Shown here in pieces: positions 1-7,478 of a DNA stretch of 40,475 bases. Location: the NCBI RefSeq assembly GCF_014378035.1, contig NZ_JACMOM010000383.1:1-40475 (forward strand). The letters run 5' to 3'. A program made the position numbers and the translations under genes. The notes under the pieces were generated by a model that made no database searches, had not been told where the DNA came from, and worked only from the letters and a program-made list of their open reading frames with translations. Source of the DNA: Aeromicrobium sp. Lineage in GTDB: Bacteria > Actinomycetota > Actinomycetes > Propionibacteriales > Nocardioidaceae. How positions within the stretch are numbered: position 1 is the first letter of the stretch; each line of letters opens with the position of its first letter.

Positions 1-249
1 ACGGAATCGACTGACCTACGCACATCCCCTGCAGCCCCTCGTACCGAGTCAAGTTGTTGGCAGGGTCTTGATCGCGTGAATGTCGGGGTGGTCGGGTTGG
101 CGCATCGCACTGGGTCTGATGGAGGCTTGGATGTGTGACCCGGCCGAGGCGTTGGACGAGCAACTACCTTCGGCGACGCGGAGGAGGTGGGTGCCGTCGG
201 CGCCTGCGTAGACTTCAGCCGCATCGGCGTCGAAGGAAGTTGAGACAAC
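1..249. other. Unassigned region upstream of the chimeric ORF
   Basis: No gene is recognised here. A minus-strand frame stays open through it and ends near position 49, but its composition is low-complexity and most of its length lies opposite the 250-1110 gene, so it is treated as a shadow. A GGAAG ribosome-binding-like motif around 235-239 precedes the ATG at 250. The region may hold the promoter of the next gene. Confidence 0.4.
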
Positions 250-1110
250 ATGAGCACTCTGCAGACGCTGGACCGTGGCCTCGAGGCGATCGAGATCATC
301 TCTCGGCGCACCGGAGGGATCTCTCCCGCCGAGCTGGCCGATCAGCTCGGCGTCCATCGGGCCGGCGCCTACCGGATCCTCGCCACCCTGCAGAACCGGC
401 GCCTGGCCACCAAGGGACACGACGGCCTCTACCGCCTGGGCACCGGTGCGCTCGTGGTCGCCGGGCGCTTCATGAACCAGTACCGCACGGCAGCACAACC
501 GGTGGTGCAGGAGCTTGCCGATCGCTCGTCGTGCACTGCCTTCGTCGCCATCGCTGATCAGGCCGAGTCGGTGGCCATCGCCGTGGCCGAACCGTCCGTC
601 CGCGGCTCGATCGGCATCAGCTACCAGGCCGGCGCCCGCCATCTCCTGGAGCGAGGTGCCGACGGACTGGCCATCCTCGCCCGTGTCGACCCGCCGGCGC
701 GAGATCTCACCCCCGCCGACTACCTCGACGACTCTGTCGACGGCCCGTGGGGTCTCGACATCACGATGGAGGTCCTCCTCGACGGCGAGGCAGTCTCCCG
801 CCCGCCGTGCCGCACCATGTACTGGACGGCGCCGCAGATGGTCGCGCACATGACGGTCAACGGGGCGAGCCTGCGACCCGGTGACTTCTTCGGATCCGGG
901 ACGGTGTCTGGGGACCAGCCGAACGAGCGCGGCTCACTCATGGAGTTGTCGTGGTCCGGCACGGAGCCGCTCAAGCTCGCCGACGGGCGAGAGCAGACCT
1001 TCCTTGAGGACGGCCAGACTGTCACGCTGAGAGGCACGGCACCGGGCGAGAGCGGCAGTGTCATCGACTTCGGAGAGTGTGTCGGCACCATCGTGCCGGC
1101 GACGAGCTGA
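250..1110 (+). CDS. Chimeric ORF: IclR-family regulator N-terminus fused to fumarylacetoacetase C-terminus
   Basis: The 286-aa product has two unrelated halves. Residues 1 to about 143 look like an IclR regulator: a winged helix-turn-helix (LADQLGVHRAGAYRILATL, about 30-48), then the start of the effector domain, ending at the family-typical ERGADGLAIL. From about residue 144 it matches the last 130 or so residues of fumarylacetoacetase, the final enzyme of tyrosine/homogentisate breakdown: WGLDITMEV, TMYWTAPQMVAHMTVNGASL, GSGTVSG, ELSWSGTEP, FLEDGQTVTL and IDFGECVGT. The enzyme's N-terminal half, with the metal ligands and catalytic His, is absent, and so is most of the IclR ligand domain. 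Neither activity is likely to be complete. The simplest reading is an in-frame deletion fusing two neighbouring genes, or an assembly collapse. The ATG at 250 follows a GGAAG motif. Confidence 0.85.
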   Translation: MSTLQTLDRGLEAIEIISRRTGGISPAELADQLGVHRAGAYRILATLQNRRLATKGHDGLYRLGTGALVVAGRFMNQYRTAAQPVVQELADRSSCTAFVAIADQAESVAIAVAEPSVRGSIGISYQAGARHLLERGADGLAILARVDPPARDLTPADYLDDSVDGPWGLDITMEVLLDGEAVSRPPCRTMYWTAPQMVAHMTVNGASLRPGDFFGSGTVSGDQPNERGSLMELSWSGTEPLKLADGREQTFLEDGQTVTLRGTAPGESGSVIDFGECVGTIVPATS

Positions 1111-1195
1111 CCACCCGCGGATCTGAGGACGCACTGAAGTCTCCGGACATCCCGGGCCGGTGCGCCCAGCTGATTCTGATCAAAGGGTCCGAGAG

Positions 1196-1239
1196 GTGCT
1201 CGACCTGTGCGGCGTGGTGCCGCCGCACAGGCCGAGCAC
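1196..1239. terminator. Bidirectional terminator-like hairpin between convergent genes
   Basis: A 10-bp perfect stem (1204-1213 with 1222-1231, arm CCTGTGCGGC) is extended, after one A/C mismatch, by a 7-bp perfect stem (1196-1202 with 1233-1239, arm GTGCTCG). The loop is 8 nt. It lies between the ends of two convergent genes. There is no U-tract, as is common in actinobacteria. Confidence 0.75.
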
Positions 1240-1266
1240 TGCTGACGACTCAGTGCCGGTAGGGAG

Positions 1267-2754
1267 TCATGCCTGTCGCCGAGCGGGGATGGCGTCCGCG
1301 TGGGGTGCGCCGCTCGTGTGGTGCGGCTTGACGAGGAACAGGTAGACAGCCCCGACTCCGAGCACGATCGTCAGAGACAACAGCACCAGATAGTTGTCGT
1401 ACCACGCCGCATCCGGGGTGCGGGGCCAAGCCATGTTGACGGCCGCTGCGAGCTGGTACGCCAGCGCCGCGATCGTGACCGGAAGGCCCCAGGCACCGAG
1501 AGTGAACCGGCCCGACGGCTGCCATCCCTTCAATCGCGCCCTGAGCGCTGCGATGACGACCATCATGAAGCCTGTGTAGATACCGAGCGACGCGAACGAG
1601 ACGATGCGAGTCAGTGCGTTGTCCGAGAGCTGCGACGCGAGGATGATGATGATCGGCACGATTGCCGACAGCGCCAGTGAGTACGGTGGGACTCCGCGCT
1701 CTGCGGAGAACGTCTTGAACAGCGGGCTGCCGGGCATCATGTCATCGCGCGCGTACGAATAGATCAGTCTGCTCGATGCGGCCTGCAGGCTGAGGGCGCA
1801 GGACAAGAACGAGATCAGCACGACGGCAATCACGATGCGGAAACCGACGGGTCCGAACGCGTTGGACAGTACCGAGGTGACCGGGTCCGCGTCCTTGCCC
1901 GAGATCACGGCAGCGAAGTCGGGCACCGCCAGGATCAGCGCGAGGGTGATGAAGATCGACGCCGCTGCGCCGATGTAGATCGTCATGCGCATGGCGCGCG
2001 GGATCTGCGTCCCCGGATCGACGACCTCCTCGGCGACGTCGCCGCAGGCCTCGAAGCCGAAGTAGAGGTAGACGCCGATCAGTGATGCCGCGAAGAAGGC
2101 CGGCAGGTAGGCACTGCCGGAGGCGGCGCCTGAAGAGTCGAAGATCACGCCGAGTCCATGGTTGCGCTCGGACAACAGCAGCCACCCACCGACCACGAGC
2201 GCGCCGAGCAGCTCAGCGACGAAGCCGAAGAAGGCGACCTTGGCGAGGAGGTTGCTCCCGCCGAGGTTGAGCAACGTCACGAGCAGAATCACGACGATCG
2301 CGCTGATGACAGTCACGTGGGTCGACGGCGTGATCCCGAGAAGAATCGCGACGAACGGCCCCGCACCGTAGGTGACGCTCGAGATCGTGGCGACCAGGGC
2401 CAGCATGTAGACCCACCCGGTCATCCATGCCCAGCGCTTCCCCCAGAGCCTGCGTGCCCACGGGTAGACACCACCGGAGACAGGGAACTGCGAGACGACC
2501 TCGCCGAAGACGAGAGCGACGAGCAGCTGGCCCAGGGCGGCAAGGACGACGGCCCAGATCATCGGCGGTCCACCGGTCCCGAGCGCAAAGGCGAACAGCG
2601 AGTAGACGCCGACGACGGGGGACAGATAGGTGAAGCCCAGCGCGAAGTTGCCCCAGAAGGACATCTCCCGCTTGAAGTGGGACTCATAGCCGAGTGACGC
2701 CAGATGGGACTCGTCGTCGTGCGTGCCGGGCGGGGTGGGTGCATCAATGGTCAT
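1267..2754 (-). CDS. APC-family amino acid/amine permease
   Basis: This 495-aa integral membrane protein has about twelve hydrophobic segments and the features of the amino acid-polyamine-organocation superfamily: an N-terminal FWGNFALGFTYLSPVVGVYS segment, a PVSGGVYPWARRLWG loop after TM2, and FGFEACGDVAEEVVDPGTQI in the middle. Members of this type import amino acids, GABA, choline or other amines. The ATG at 2754 follows a GAGGAG ribosome-binding site. The gene begins 66 bp after the end of an aldehyde dehydrogenase gene on the same strand, so the two probably form an operon for uptake of an amine or amino acid and oxidation of the derived aldehyde. The substrate cannot be read from the sequence. 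Confidence 0.9.
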   Translation of the reverse strand: MTIDAPTPPGTHDDESHLASLGYESHFKREMSFWGNFALGFTYLSPVVGVYSLFAFALGTGGPPMIWAVVLAALGQLLVALVFGEVVSQFPVSGGVYPWARRLWGKRWAWMTGWVYMLALVATISSVTYGAGPFVAILLGITPSTHVTVISAIVVILLVTLLNLGGSNLLAKVAFFGFVAELLGALVVGGWLLLSERNHGLGVIFDSSGAASGSAYLPAFFAASLIGVYLYFGFEACGDVAEEVVDPGTQIPRAMRMTIYIGAAASIFITLALILAVPDFAAVISGKDADPVTSVLSNAFGPVGFRIVIAVVLISFLSCALSLQAASSRLIYSYARDDMMPGSPLFKTFSAERGVPPYSLALSAIVPIIIILASQLSDNALTRIVSFASLGIYTGFMMVVIAALRARLKGWQPSGRFTLGAWGLPVTIAALAYQLAAAVNMAWPRTPDAAWYDNYLVLLSLTIVLGVGAVYLFLVKPHHTSGAPHADAIPARRQA

Positions 2755-2820
2755 GTCATGCTCCTCGGGGGTCGGAGGGTGTTCGGATCGGGTTCTGGTT
2801 CATGTGACGAGATGGGTGGA

Positions 2821-4305
2821 TCACCATCCGCCTTCTGAGCGTCGGTTGTTCTTCACCTCCCCGTCCCCGAGGTCGAACACGATGAGCTTGGCCTCCGTGA
2901 AGGCCTCCAGGAACCACTGCGAGAGCTCGCGGCCCACGCCGCTGCGTCCGGTACCGCCGAACGGGGCGAGCTGGTCCCAGTAGTTGCTCGTCTCGTTGAT
3001 GTTGACCGATCCGTGCGGCAGGGCCTCGGCCACGCGCCAGGCGGTGGACAGGTCTCGTGTCCACAGCGAGGCGATCAGGCCCAGCTCGCTTTCGTTGGCG
3101 ATGGCGACTGCCTCCTCGGCCGACGAGATCTTGAGGATCGGGGCGACGGGCCCGAATGTCTCCTCCTGCATGATCCGCATGTCGGTCGTGACGTTGGTGA
3201 GCAGCGTCGCGGGAAAGTAGAGACCATCGGAACGGCCGTGCTGCTCGATCGTGGCCCCTTTCGCACGGGCGTCCTCGACGTGCTCGTTGATGCGGGTGCG
3301 TGTGGTCTCGGTGCACACCGGCCCCATGTCAGTGGTCTCGAGGGACGGGTCGCCGATGGAGAGCTGCAGCATCTTGGCGCGGAACTTCTCGACGAACTCG
3401 TCGTAGACGTCCTCGTGCACGAGCACCCGCTCCGCGGAGGTGCAGACCTGCCCGGAGTAGTAGAAACAGCCTTGGATGGCGCCGTCGACGGCCGCATCGA
3501 CATCGGCGTCCGCAAGGATGATGAACGGCCCGTCACCTCCGAGCTCGAGCAGCATGGGCTTGAGCGGGATGGATGAGGCGATGCGCTCACCGGTGGCGGT
3601 GGACCCGGTGAAGAAGACGCCGTCCACGCCGCGGTGGCCGACGAGCGCGGCGCCGACGTCGCCCTCGCCGTGCAGGACGTTGATGACTCCCGGCGGGAGC
3701 CCCGCTTCTTCGAACAGCTCGGCGACCATCGTGCAACTGACGGCGGCGTGCTCAGAGGGCTTCCAGATCGCGGTGTTTCCGGCGGCGATGATGTGCGCGA
3801 GAGCGATCGAGGAGATGTCGGTCGGGAAGTTGTAGGGCGTGATGGCGGCGACCACGCCGACCGGACGATGTGTGAGCACGAGGCGCTTGTTGTTCGTCTG
3901 CTCCTGTGTCGACGGGAACGACAGGCCGCGGTGGCGGAGCACCTCTTCGCCGGCCTTCTGCCACGACGGTGCCGAGTACTCGATGACTTCTTCACGCGAG
4001 TTGTTGATGGGTTTGCCGATCTCGTCCGCGAGCACGACGGCGATCTTCTCGGCGTCGCGCTTGAACAGCTCGTGGATGCGGCGCAGGATCTTGACCCGCT
4101 CGATGACCGGTGTCGCAGCCCAGCCCGGCTGAGCGCGCCGTGCGGACTGCACGGCTCGGTCGACGTCGGCGGGCCCACACTTCGCCACCTCCGCGATGAT
4201 CGCGTCGGAGTGGGGCGAGCGTGCGGCGAACGTGCCGTTCTCCCCGTCCGTCCACATGCCGTCGATCAAGGCTCGTGTCTGCAGGTGGGTGGTGGTAGTT
4301 GTCAT
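2821..4305 (-). CDS. NAD(P)-dependent aldehyde dehydrogenase, succinate-semialdehyde dehydrogenase-like
   Basis: The 494-aa protein has the full length of a classical aldehyde dehydrogenase and oxidises an aldehyde to a carboxylate with NAD(P)+. Visible motifs are ITPYNFP with the oxyanion Asn at about 159, WKPSEHA with the cofactor-binding Lys at about 182, FTGSTATGERI, LELGGDGP with the general base Glu at about 254, GQVCTSAERV with the nucleophile Cys at about 288, and EETFGPVAP. The ATG at 4305 is preferred over an upstream in-frame codon at 4380 because a GAGGGA motif precedes it and family similarity begins there. It is transcribed divergently from the GntR regulator at 4468 and lies upstream of the APC permease. 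The exact aldehyde is an inference only; semialdehydes are plausible. Confidence 0.88.
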   Translation of the reverse strand: MTTTTTHLQTRALIDGMWTDGENGTFAARSPHSDAIIAEVAKCGPADVDRAVQSARRAQPGWAATPVIERVKILRRIHELFKRDAEKIAVVLADEIGKPINNSREEVIEYSAPSWQKAGEEVLRHRGLSFPSTQEQTNNKRLVLTHRPVGVVAAITPYNFPTDISSIALAHIIAAGNTAIWKPSEHAAVSCTMVAELFEEAGLPPGVINVLHGEGDVGAALVGHRGVDGVFFTGSTATGERIASSIPLKPMLLELGGDGPFIILADADVDAAVDGAIQGCFYYSGQVCTSAERVLVHEDVYDEFVEKFRAKMLQLSIGDPSLETTDMGPVCTETTRTRINEHVEDARAKGATIEQHGRSDGLYFPATLLTNVTTDMRIMQEETFGPVAPILKISSAEEAVAIANESELGLIASLWTRDLSTAWRVAEALPHGSVNINETSNYWDQLAPFGGTGRSGVGRELSQWFLEAFTEAKLIVFDLGDGEVKNNRRSEGGW

Positions 4306-4391
4306 GCAAAGTCCCTCGGTCGTGGCCAACGTGGGCCGGAGAGCGAGCGCCGTCCGTCGAGTTGACGTGACGCGGCTCACTAGATTTGCAT

Positions 4392-4413
4392 TAACCTATG
4401 TTTTTAGAGGTTA
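4392..4413. promoter_or_regulatory. Inverted-repeat operator candidate, TAACCT-N10-AGGTTA
   Basis: Two perfect 6-bp arms, TAACCT (4392-4397) and AGGTTA (4408-4413), lie between the divergent aldehyde dehydrogenase and GntR genes. The right arm ends 17 bp before a TAGGAT hexamer, so a repressor bound here would cover the -35 region. The layout suggests autoregulation by the GntR protein; this is inference. Confidence 0.5.
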
Positions 4414-4430
4414 CTGCGCAAGGGGCACGC

Positions 4431-4436
4431 TAGGAT
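4431..4436 (+). promoter_or_regulatory. -10 element TAGGAT of the GntR-Cache operon
   Basis: TAGGAT is a close match to the actinobacterial housekeeping -10 box. It lies 32 bp before the first GntR start codon, with a GGAGGG ribosome-binding site at 4459-4464 downstream. Confidence 0.5.
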
Positions 4437-4467
4437 TCTTTTTCAGTGGAGCGGGGACGGAGGGCGG

Positions 4468-5217
4468 ATGATGAGGTCGCAGCAGCGGCAATCGAACTTC
4501 GGCGCAGCGCTCTTCACGTCCGTCGGCGTCGAGGGAGCTCTTGGCTCAGCCGTGGCGCAGAAGATCTCCGAGGCGATCACGATGGGGCTCATCGCCGACG
4601 GCGAGCAGCTCCCGCCGGAGTCGGACCTGGCGGCACAGCTCGCCGTCTCGACCGTCTCGCTCCGTGCGGCACTCGCGATCCTCAGGCGGGAAGGACTGCT
4701 GGAGACCCGTCGTGGTCGTCATGGCGGAAGCTTCATCCGCTCGCCGCGCGACTACACGTCCGCGAAGTCGACCGAACGACTTGCCGCGATGAGCCCGTCC
4801 CAGCTCCGCGATCTGGGATATGAGCTGATGGCGGTGACAGGCGTGGTGGCCAGCCTGGCTGCGCGCCGCTTCGACGAGGACAACATCGCCCGCCTCCTGG
4901 AGCTGGCCGGGCAGCTCGCGAGTGCGGAGCTGCCCGAGCAACGGTTGAGTCTGGACAGTCGTTTCCGCATCGAGGTGGCGGTGACCAGCCAGTCCGAACG
5001 GCTGACCCGCAGGATGGTGACGCTTCAGGCTGAGTACAGCGACTTCCTGTGGCTGCCCGCGGTGGGCCTGGACCAGGTGGATTGTGCTGCGCAGCACCGA
5101 GATCTTGCGAAAGCCATCCAGGCCGGAGACGCGGAACGCGCGAGGTCGCTGGCCGAGGCGCACGTGGCTGACGACACGCGACACATCCTCGAGCTCAGAT
5201 GGGGGTTGGACGGATGA
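4468..5217 (+). CDS. GntR-family transcriptional regulator, FadR type
   Basis: The 249-aa protein has an N-terminal winged helix-turn-helix at about residues 25-95 (DGEQLPPESDLAAQLAVSTV, then LRREGLLETRRGRHGG). An all-helical FCD-type effector domain follows to about residue 245, with AQHRDLAKAIQAGDAERARS near its end, as is usual for FadR/GntR regulators. Such proteins repress nearby catabolic genes until a small organic acid binds. It is divergent from the aldehyde dehydrogenase and permease and overlaps the Cache-domain gene by ATGA. GGAGGG at 4459-4464 is only 3 nt from the ATG at 4468, so the second ATG at 4471 may be the real start. Confidence 0.9.
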   Translation: MMRSQQRQSNFGAALFTSVGVEGALGSAVAQKISEAITMGLIADGEQLPPESDLAAQLAVSTVSLRAALAILRREGLLETRRGRHGGSFIRSPRDYTSAKSTERLAAMSPSQLRDLGYELMAVTGVVASLAARRFDEDNIARLLELAGQLASAELPEQRLSLDSRFRIEVAVTSQSERLTRRMVTLQAEYSDFLWLPAVGLDQVDCAAQHRDLAKAIQAGDAERARSLAEAHVADDTRHILELRWGLDG

Positions 5218-5897
5218 CCACGGAAATGGACAAGGCAGCCGCCGCGGTCGAGTCGCACCTGGACGAGGTCTACGGCTACATCGCCTCGTTGCACTCGCTG
5301 GTGGAGCAACTGGTGCCGGACAGTGGCGCGACTCTGTCGAGTGATCGGCTGAAGGGTCTGGACACCGTCGTCTTGAGCATGGTGTCGGCGATCCCCTGGG
5401 TCGGCGGCGGCGGGTTCGTCGCAGCGCTCGACGTGGTCGACCGTGACCACCGCTTCTGGGAGTGGTGGACGCGCGCGGATGCCCAGGCGTCCGTGAGACG
5501 GTTGCACCCGCCGCGGAGCTCCACCGGGGGTGCCGAGTACGCCTACGAGTCGATGCAGTGGTTCCGCGAGGGCGAGCGAGGCATGCGCACCGTCTTCGGC
5601 CCCTTCGTCGACTTCGCCGGTGTGAACCAGCTCGTCATCCTCTGCACGGAGCCGGTGATCGTCGACGGCCGCTTCCTCGGCGTCGCGGGTGCAGACCTCG
5701 TCGTGGATGGATTCGAGATCCAGATGGTCCGACTGCTGCGGGAGCTGCCGGGGCGGTCGGTGCTGGTGGGAGCCACGGGACGGGTCATCGCCTCGACGGT
5801 GGCCACGCTCGCGCCGGGGGAGCGATTCGATGCCGAAGGTTGGGAGTCGTTCGGGGTGGATCTCGGACGTGCCGGCTGGACGCTCTGCACGCAGTAG
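5214..5897 (+). CDS. Soluble Cache-domain protein coupled to a GntR regulator
   Basis: The 227-aa product has no signal peptide or membrane segment. Residues about 60-195 resemble a Cache small-molecule sensor domain: ESMQWFREGERGMRTVFGPF, then a strand-rich VILCTEPVIVDGRFLGVAGA-DL segment, then SVLVGATGRVIAST. Cache domains normally sit outside the membrane in chemoreceptors and kinases, so a free cytoplasmic one suggests a ligand-sensing or buffering accessory protein. The start codon overlaps the stop of the GntR gene (ATGA at 5214-5217), implying coupled expression, and the gene ends 6 bp before the end of the convergent PucR gene. The function is unknown; direct partnership with either regulator is inference. 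Confidence 0.7.
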   Translation: MTTEMDKAAAAVESHLDEVYGYIASLHSLVEQLVPDSGATLSSDRLKGLDTVVLSMVSAIPWVGGGGFVAALDVVDRDHRFWEWWTRADAQASVRRLHPPRSSTGGAEYAYESMQWFREGERGMRTVFGPFVDFAGVNQLVILCTEPVIVDGRFLGVAGADLVVDGFEIQMVRLLRELPGRSVLVGATGRVIASTVATLAPGERFDAEGWESFGVDLGRAGWTLCTQ

Positions 5898-5903
5898 AAC
5901 GCT

Positions 5904-7364
5904 TCACGCCAGGCCGTTCTCGCGGAGGTACAGCCATGTCCTGGCGGTGATGTCCGGATCTTCCAGGTCCGCGCCCAGGAGTCTGCGGATCGTGCCCAGG
6001 CGATGGCGCACGGTGTTGCGATGCACCCCGACATCTCGCGACGTGGCGTCCCACTGCCCCCGGTTCCGCAGGTAGGCCACCAGCGTCTCGCCGAGATCGA
6101 CTCGACGGTAGTCGAGAACACGATGGATGCCGTCCCTCAGGCTGGCCTCGTCCGATGAGTGTTCGCGGGGAGACTCAACCATGCCGTCGGGCAACGAGGC
6201 CACACGATCGAACAGCCCGACGCGAACCTGGTGGATCGACGACGGCGCGACGATGTCGGAGAGCACTGCGGTGGTGCGTGGGTCGACCGCGAGCAGGAGG
6301 GCTGACAGCCGATCGACCGGGGGATGGGTCTCGGGGATCAGGAACCACAGACGTTCGCCGTCGGACGGTCCCGGCATCGTCGCGGGCATCCATATGTGGA
6401 CGGCCTCGGTGGTGTCGGCGGGCCGTGCGGTTCGGACCACCAAGACCCTTGACGAGTCGCCGAGCGCCGGGAGGCCCACCCGCGCGGCGAGTCGTCTGGC
6501 CGGTTCGACGAAACCCATGTCGATCAGGGCCGTGACGGCCTGCCTCTGCGACTGTTCGGCTGCGTCGGCGCGTTGTCGCTGCACCGAGTCAAGGCTGAGA
6601 AGAGCTCCGGCGGTCAGCGCGAGTCGTCTGGCCGTTGGACCAAGTGGCGTTGCGGACCCGATCGCGATGTACCCGACGACGCGATCCTCCAATGGCAGCG
6701 GGAACACCGCGACGACGTCGTCGCCAGACGGGAAAGTCGCCGAGGAGTGCATCCCGGAGACACGTAGCGCTGAGATCTGGTCGGCGACGCCCAGAGCATC
6801 TGCGACGCGGCCGCTGGGGAAGACGTGCTCGACCGCGCCGACCGGGTCAAGCCGGGCCACCCAGGCGCCAGTTGCCCGCGACAAAGCTTTGAGCGTCGCC
6901 CCGACCGGGTCGCGGGACACCATCGCATCGACCAGGGACCGGTGTGCCGTGATGGCGTCGGTCAGCTCGCGCTCGGTGGAGCGCGAACGTGAGGCCCAGT
7001 AGGCCTTGCTGATGGTCAGGAACGCGGCTGCCGGTGGCACGGCGAGCAGGCAGAGGTCGTGCTTGGCACACGCGGCGGCCAGCGCGTCGGGTATCGCCGA
7101 CAGTGACGGCCCGAGCCCGACGCCGAGCGCGCTGAGTCCGGCGCTGCTGAGGCGGGACACGTAGCGCACGCAGCCGATCTCGTTGTCCGGGAGCGACAGT
7201 CCCGTGGTCAGGAGCAGCTCTCCACCGGACAGGTAGTCGGTGGGATCGGTCAGCTCGCTGACGTGGACCGCGGAGACTTCGAGGTCGGGTGCAGTGAATC
7301 CTTCGGCAGGTGCCAGCGCGCCCGGCAGCGAAGCGCACAGCTCGGCAACGGTGGGAAGACTCAC
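5904..7364 (-). CDS. PucR-family transcriptional regulator
   Basis: The 486-aa protein has the PucR layout. The N-terminal purine-catabolism-regulator-like domain (about 5-125) contains LSGGELLLTTGLSLPDNE. A central GAF-like segment follows, and the C-terminal PucR helix-turn-helix (about 430-485) contains GQWDATSRDVGVHRNTVRHR. PucR proteins usually activate or repress a neighbouring amine, purine or amino-acid catabolic operon; here the divergent 5-aminovalerate/glutarate-type operon at 7479 is the obvious target. The start is GTG at 7364 with no Shine-Dalgarno sequence. A TAGATT (TAnnnT) hexamer lies 6 bp upstream, compatible with a leaderless transcript. Confidence 0.92.
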   Translation of the reverse strand: MSLPTVAELCASLPGALAPAEGFTAPDLEVSAVHVSELTDPTDYLSGGELLLTTGLSLPDNEIGCVRYVSRLSSAGLSALGVGLGPSLSAIPDALAAACAKHDLCLLAVPPAAAFLTISKAYWASRSRSTERELTDAITAHRSLVDAMVSRDPVGATLKALSRATGAWVARLDPVGAVEHVFPSGRVADALGVADQISALRVSGMHSSATFPSGDDVVAVFPLPLEDRVVGYIAIGSATPLGPTARRLALTAGALLSLDSVQRQRADAAEQSQRQAVTALIDMGFVEPARRLAARVGLPALGDSSRVLVVRTARPADTTEAVHIWMPATMPGPSDGERLWFLIPETHPPVDRLSALLLAVDPRTTAVLSDIVAPSSIHQVRVGLFDRVASLPDGMVESPREHSSDEASLRDGIHRVLDYRRVDLGETLVAYLRNRGQWDATSRDVGVHRNTVRHRLGTIRRLLGADLEDPDITARTWLYLRENGLA

Positions 7365-7411
7365 CTGGACAATCTATCCATCCACAGCGCAGATCGTGCA
7401 GAACATACGAG

Positions 7412-7432
7412 GACTCTGGCGTTCGCAGAGTC
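7412..7432. promoter_or_regulatory. Inverted-repeat operator or hairpin before the aminotransferase operon
   Basis: Perfect 7-bp arms GACTCTG (7412-7418) and CAGAGTC (7426-7432) lie 47 bp upstream of the aminotransferase start, inside the divergent PucR/aminotransferase spacer. It is a candidate PucR operator or a leader hairpin. Confidence 0.45.
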
Positions 7433-7478
7433 AATGATGGTCAGCGAACCCCAACGCACTGCCCACGAGGAGCACCGC

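Noticed and set aside
49-849. Long minus-strand open frame over the first gene
   Set aside because: It is antisense to the IclR/fumarylacetoacetase chimera, whose two halves are clearly recognisable. Its own translation is low-complexity and Arg/Gly/Asp-rich, as expected of a shadow in high-GC DNA.
2158-2697. Plus-strand open frame opposite the APC permease
   Set aside because: It is highly charged and repetitive in composition and lies wholly antisense to a well-formed membrane transporter.
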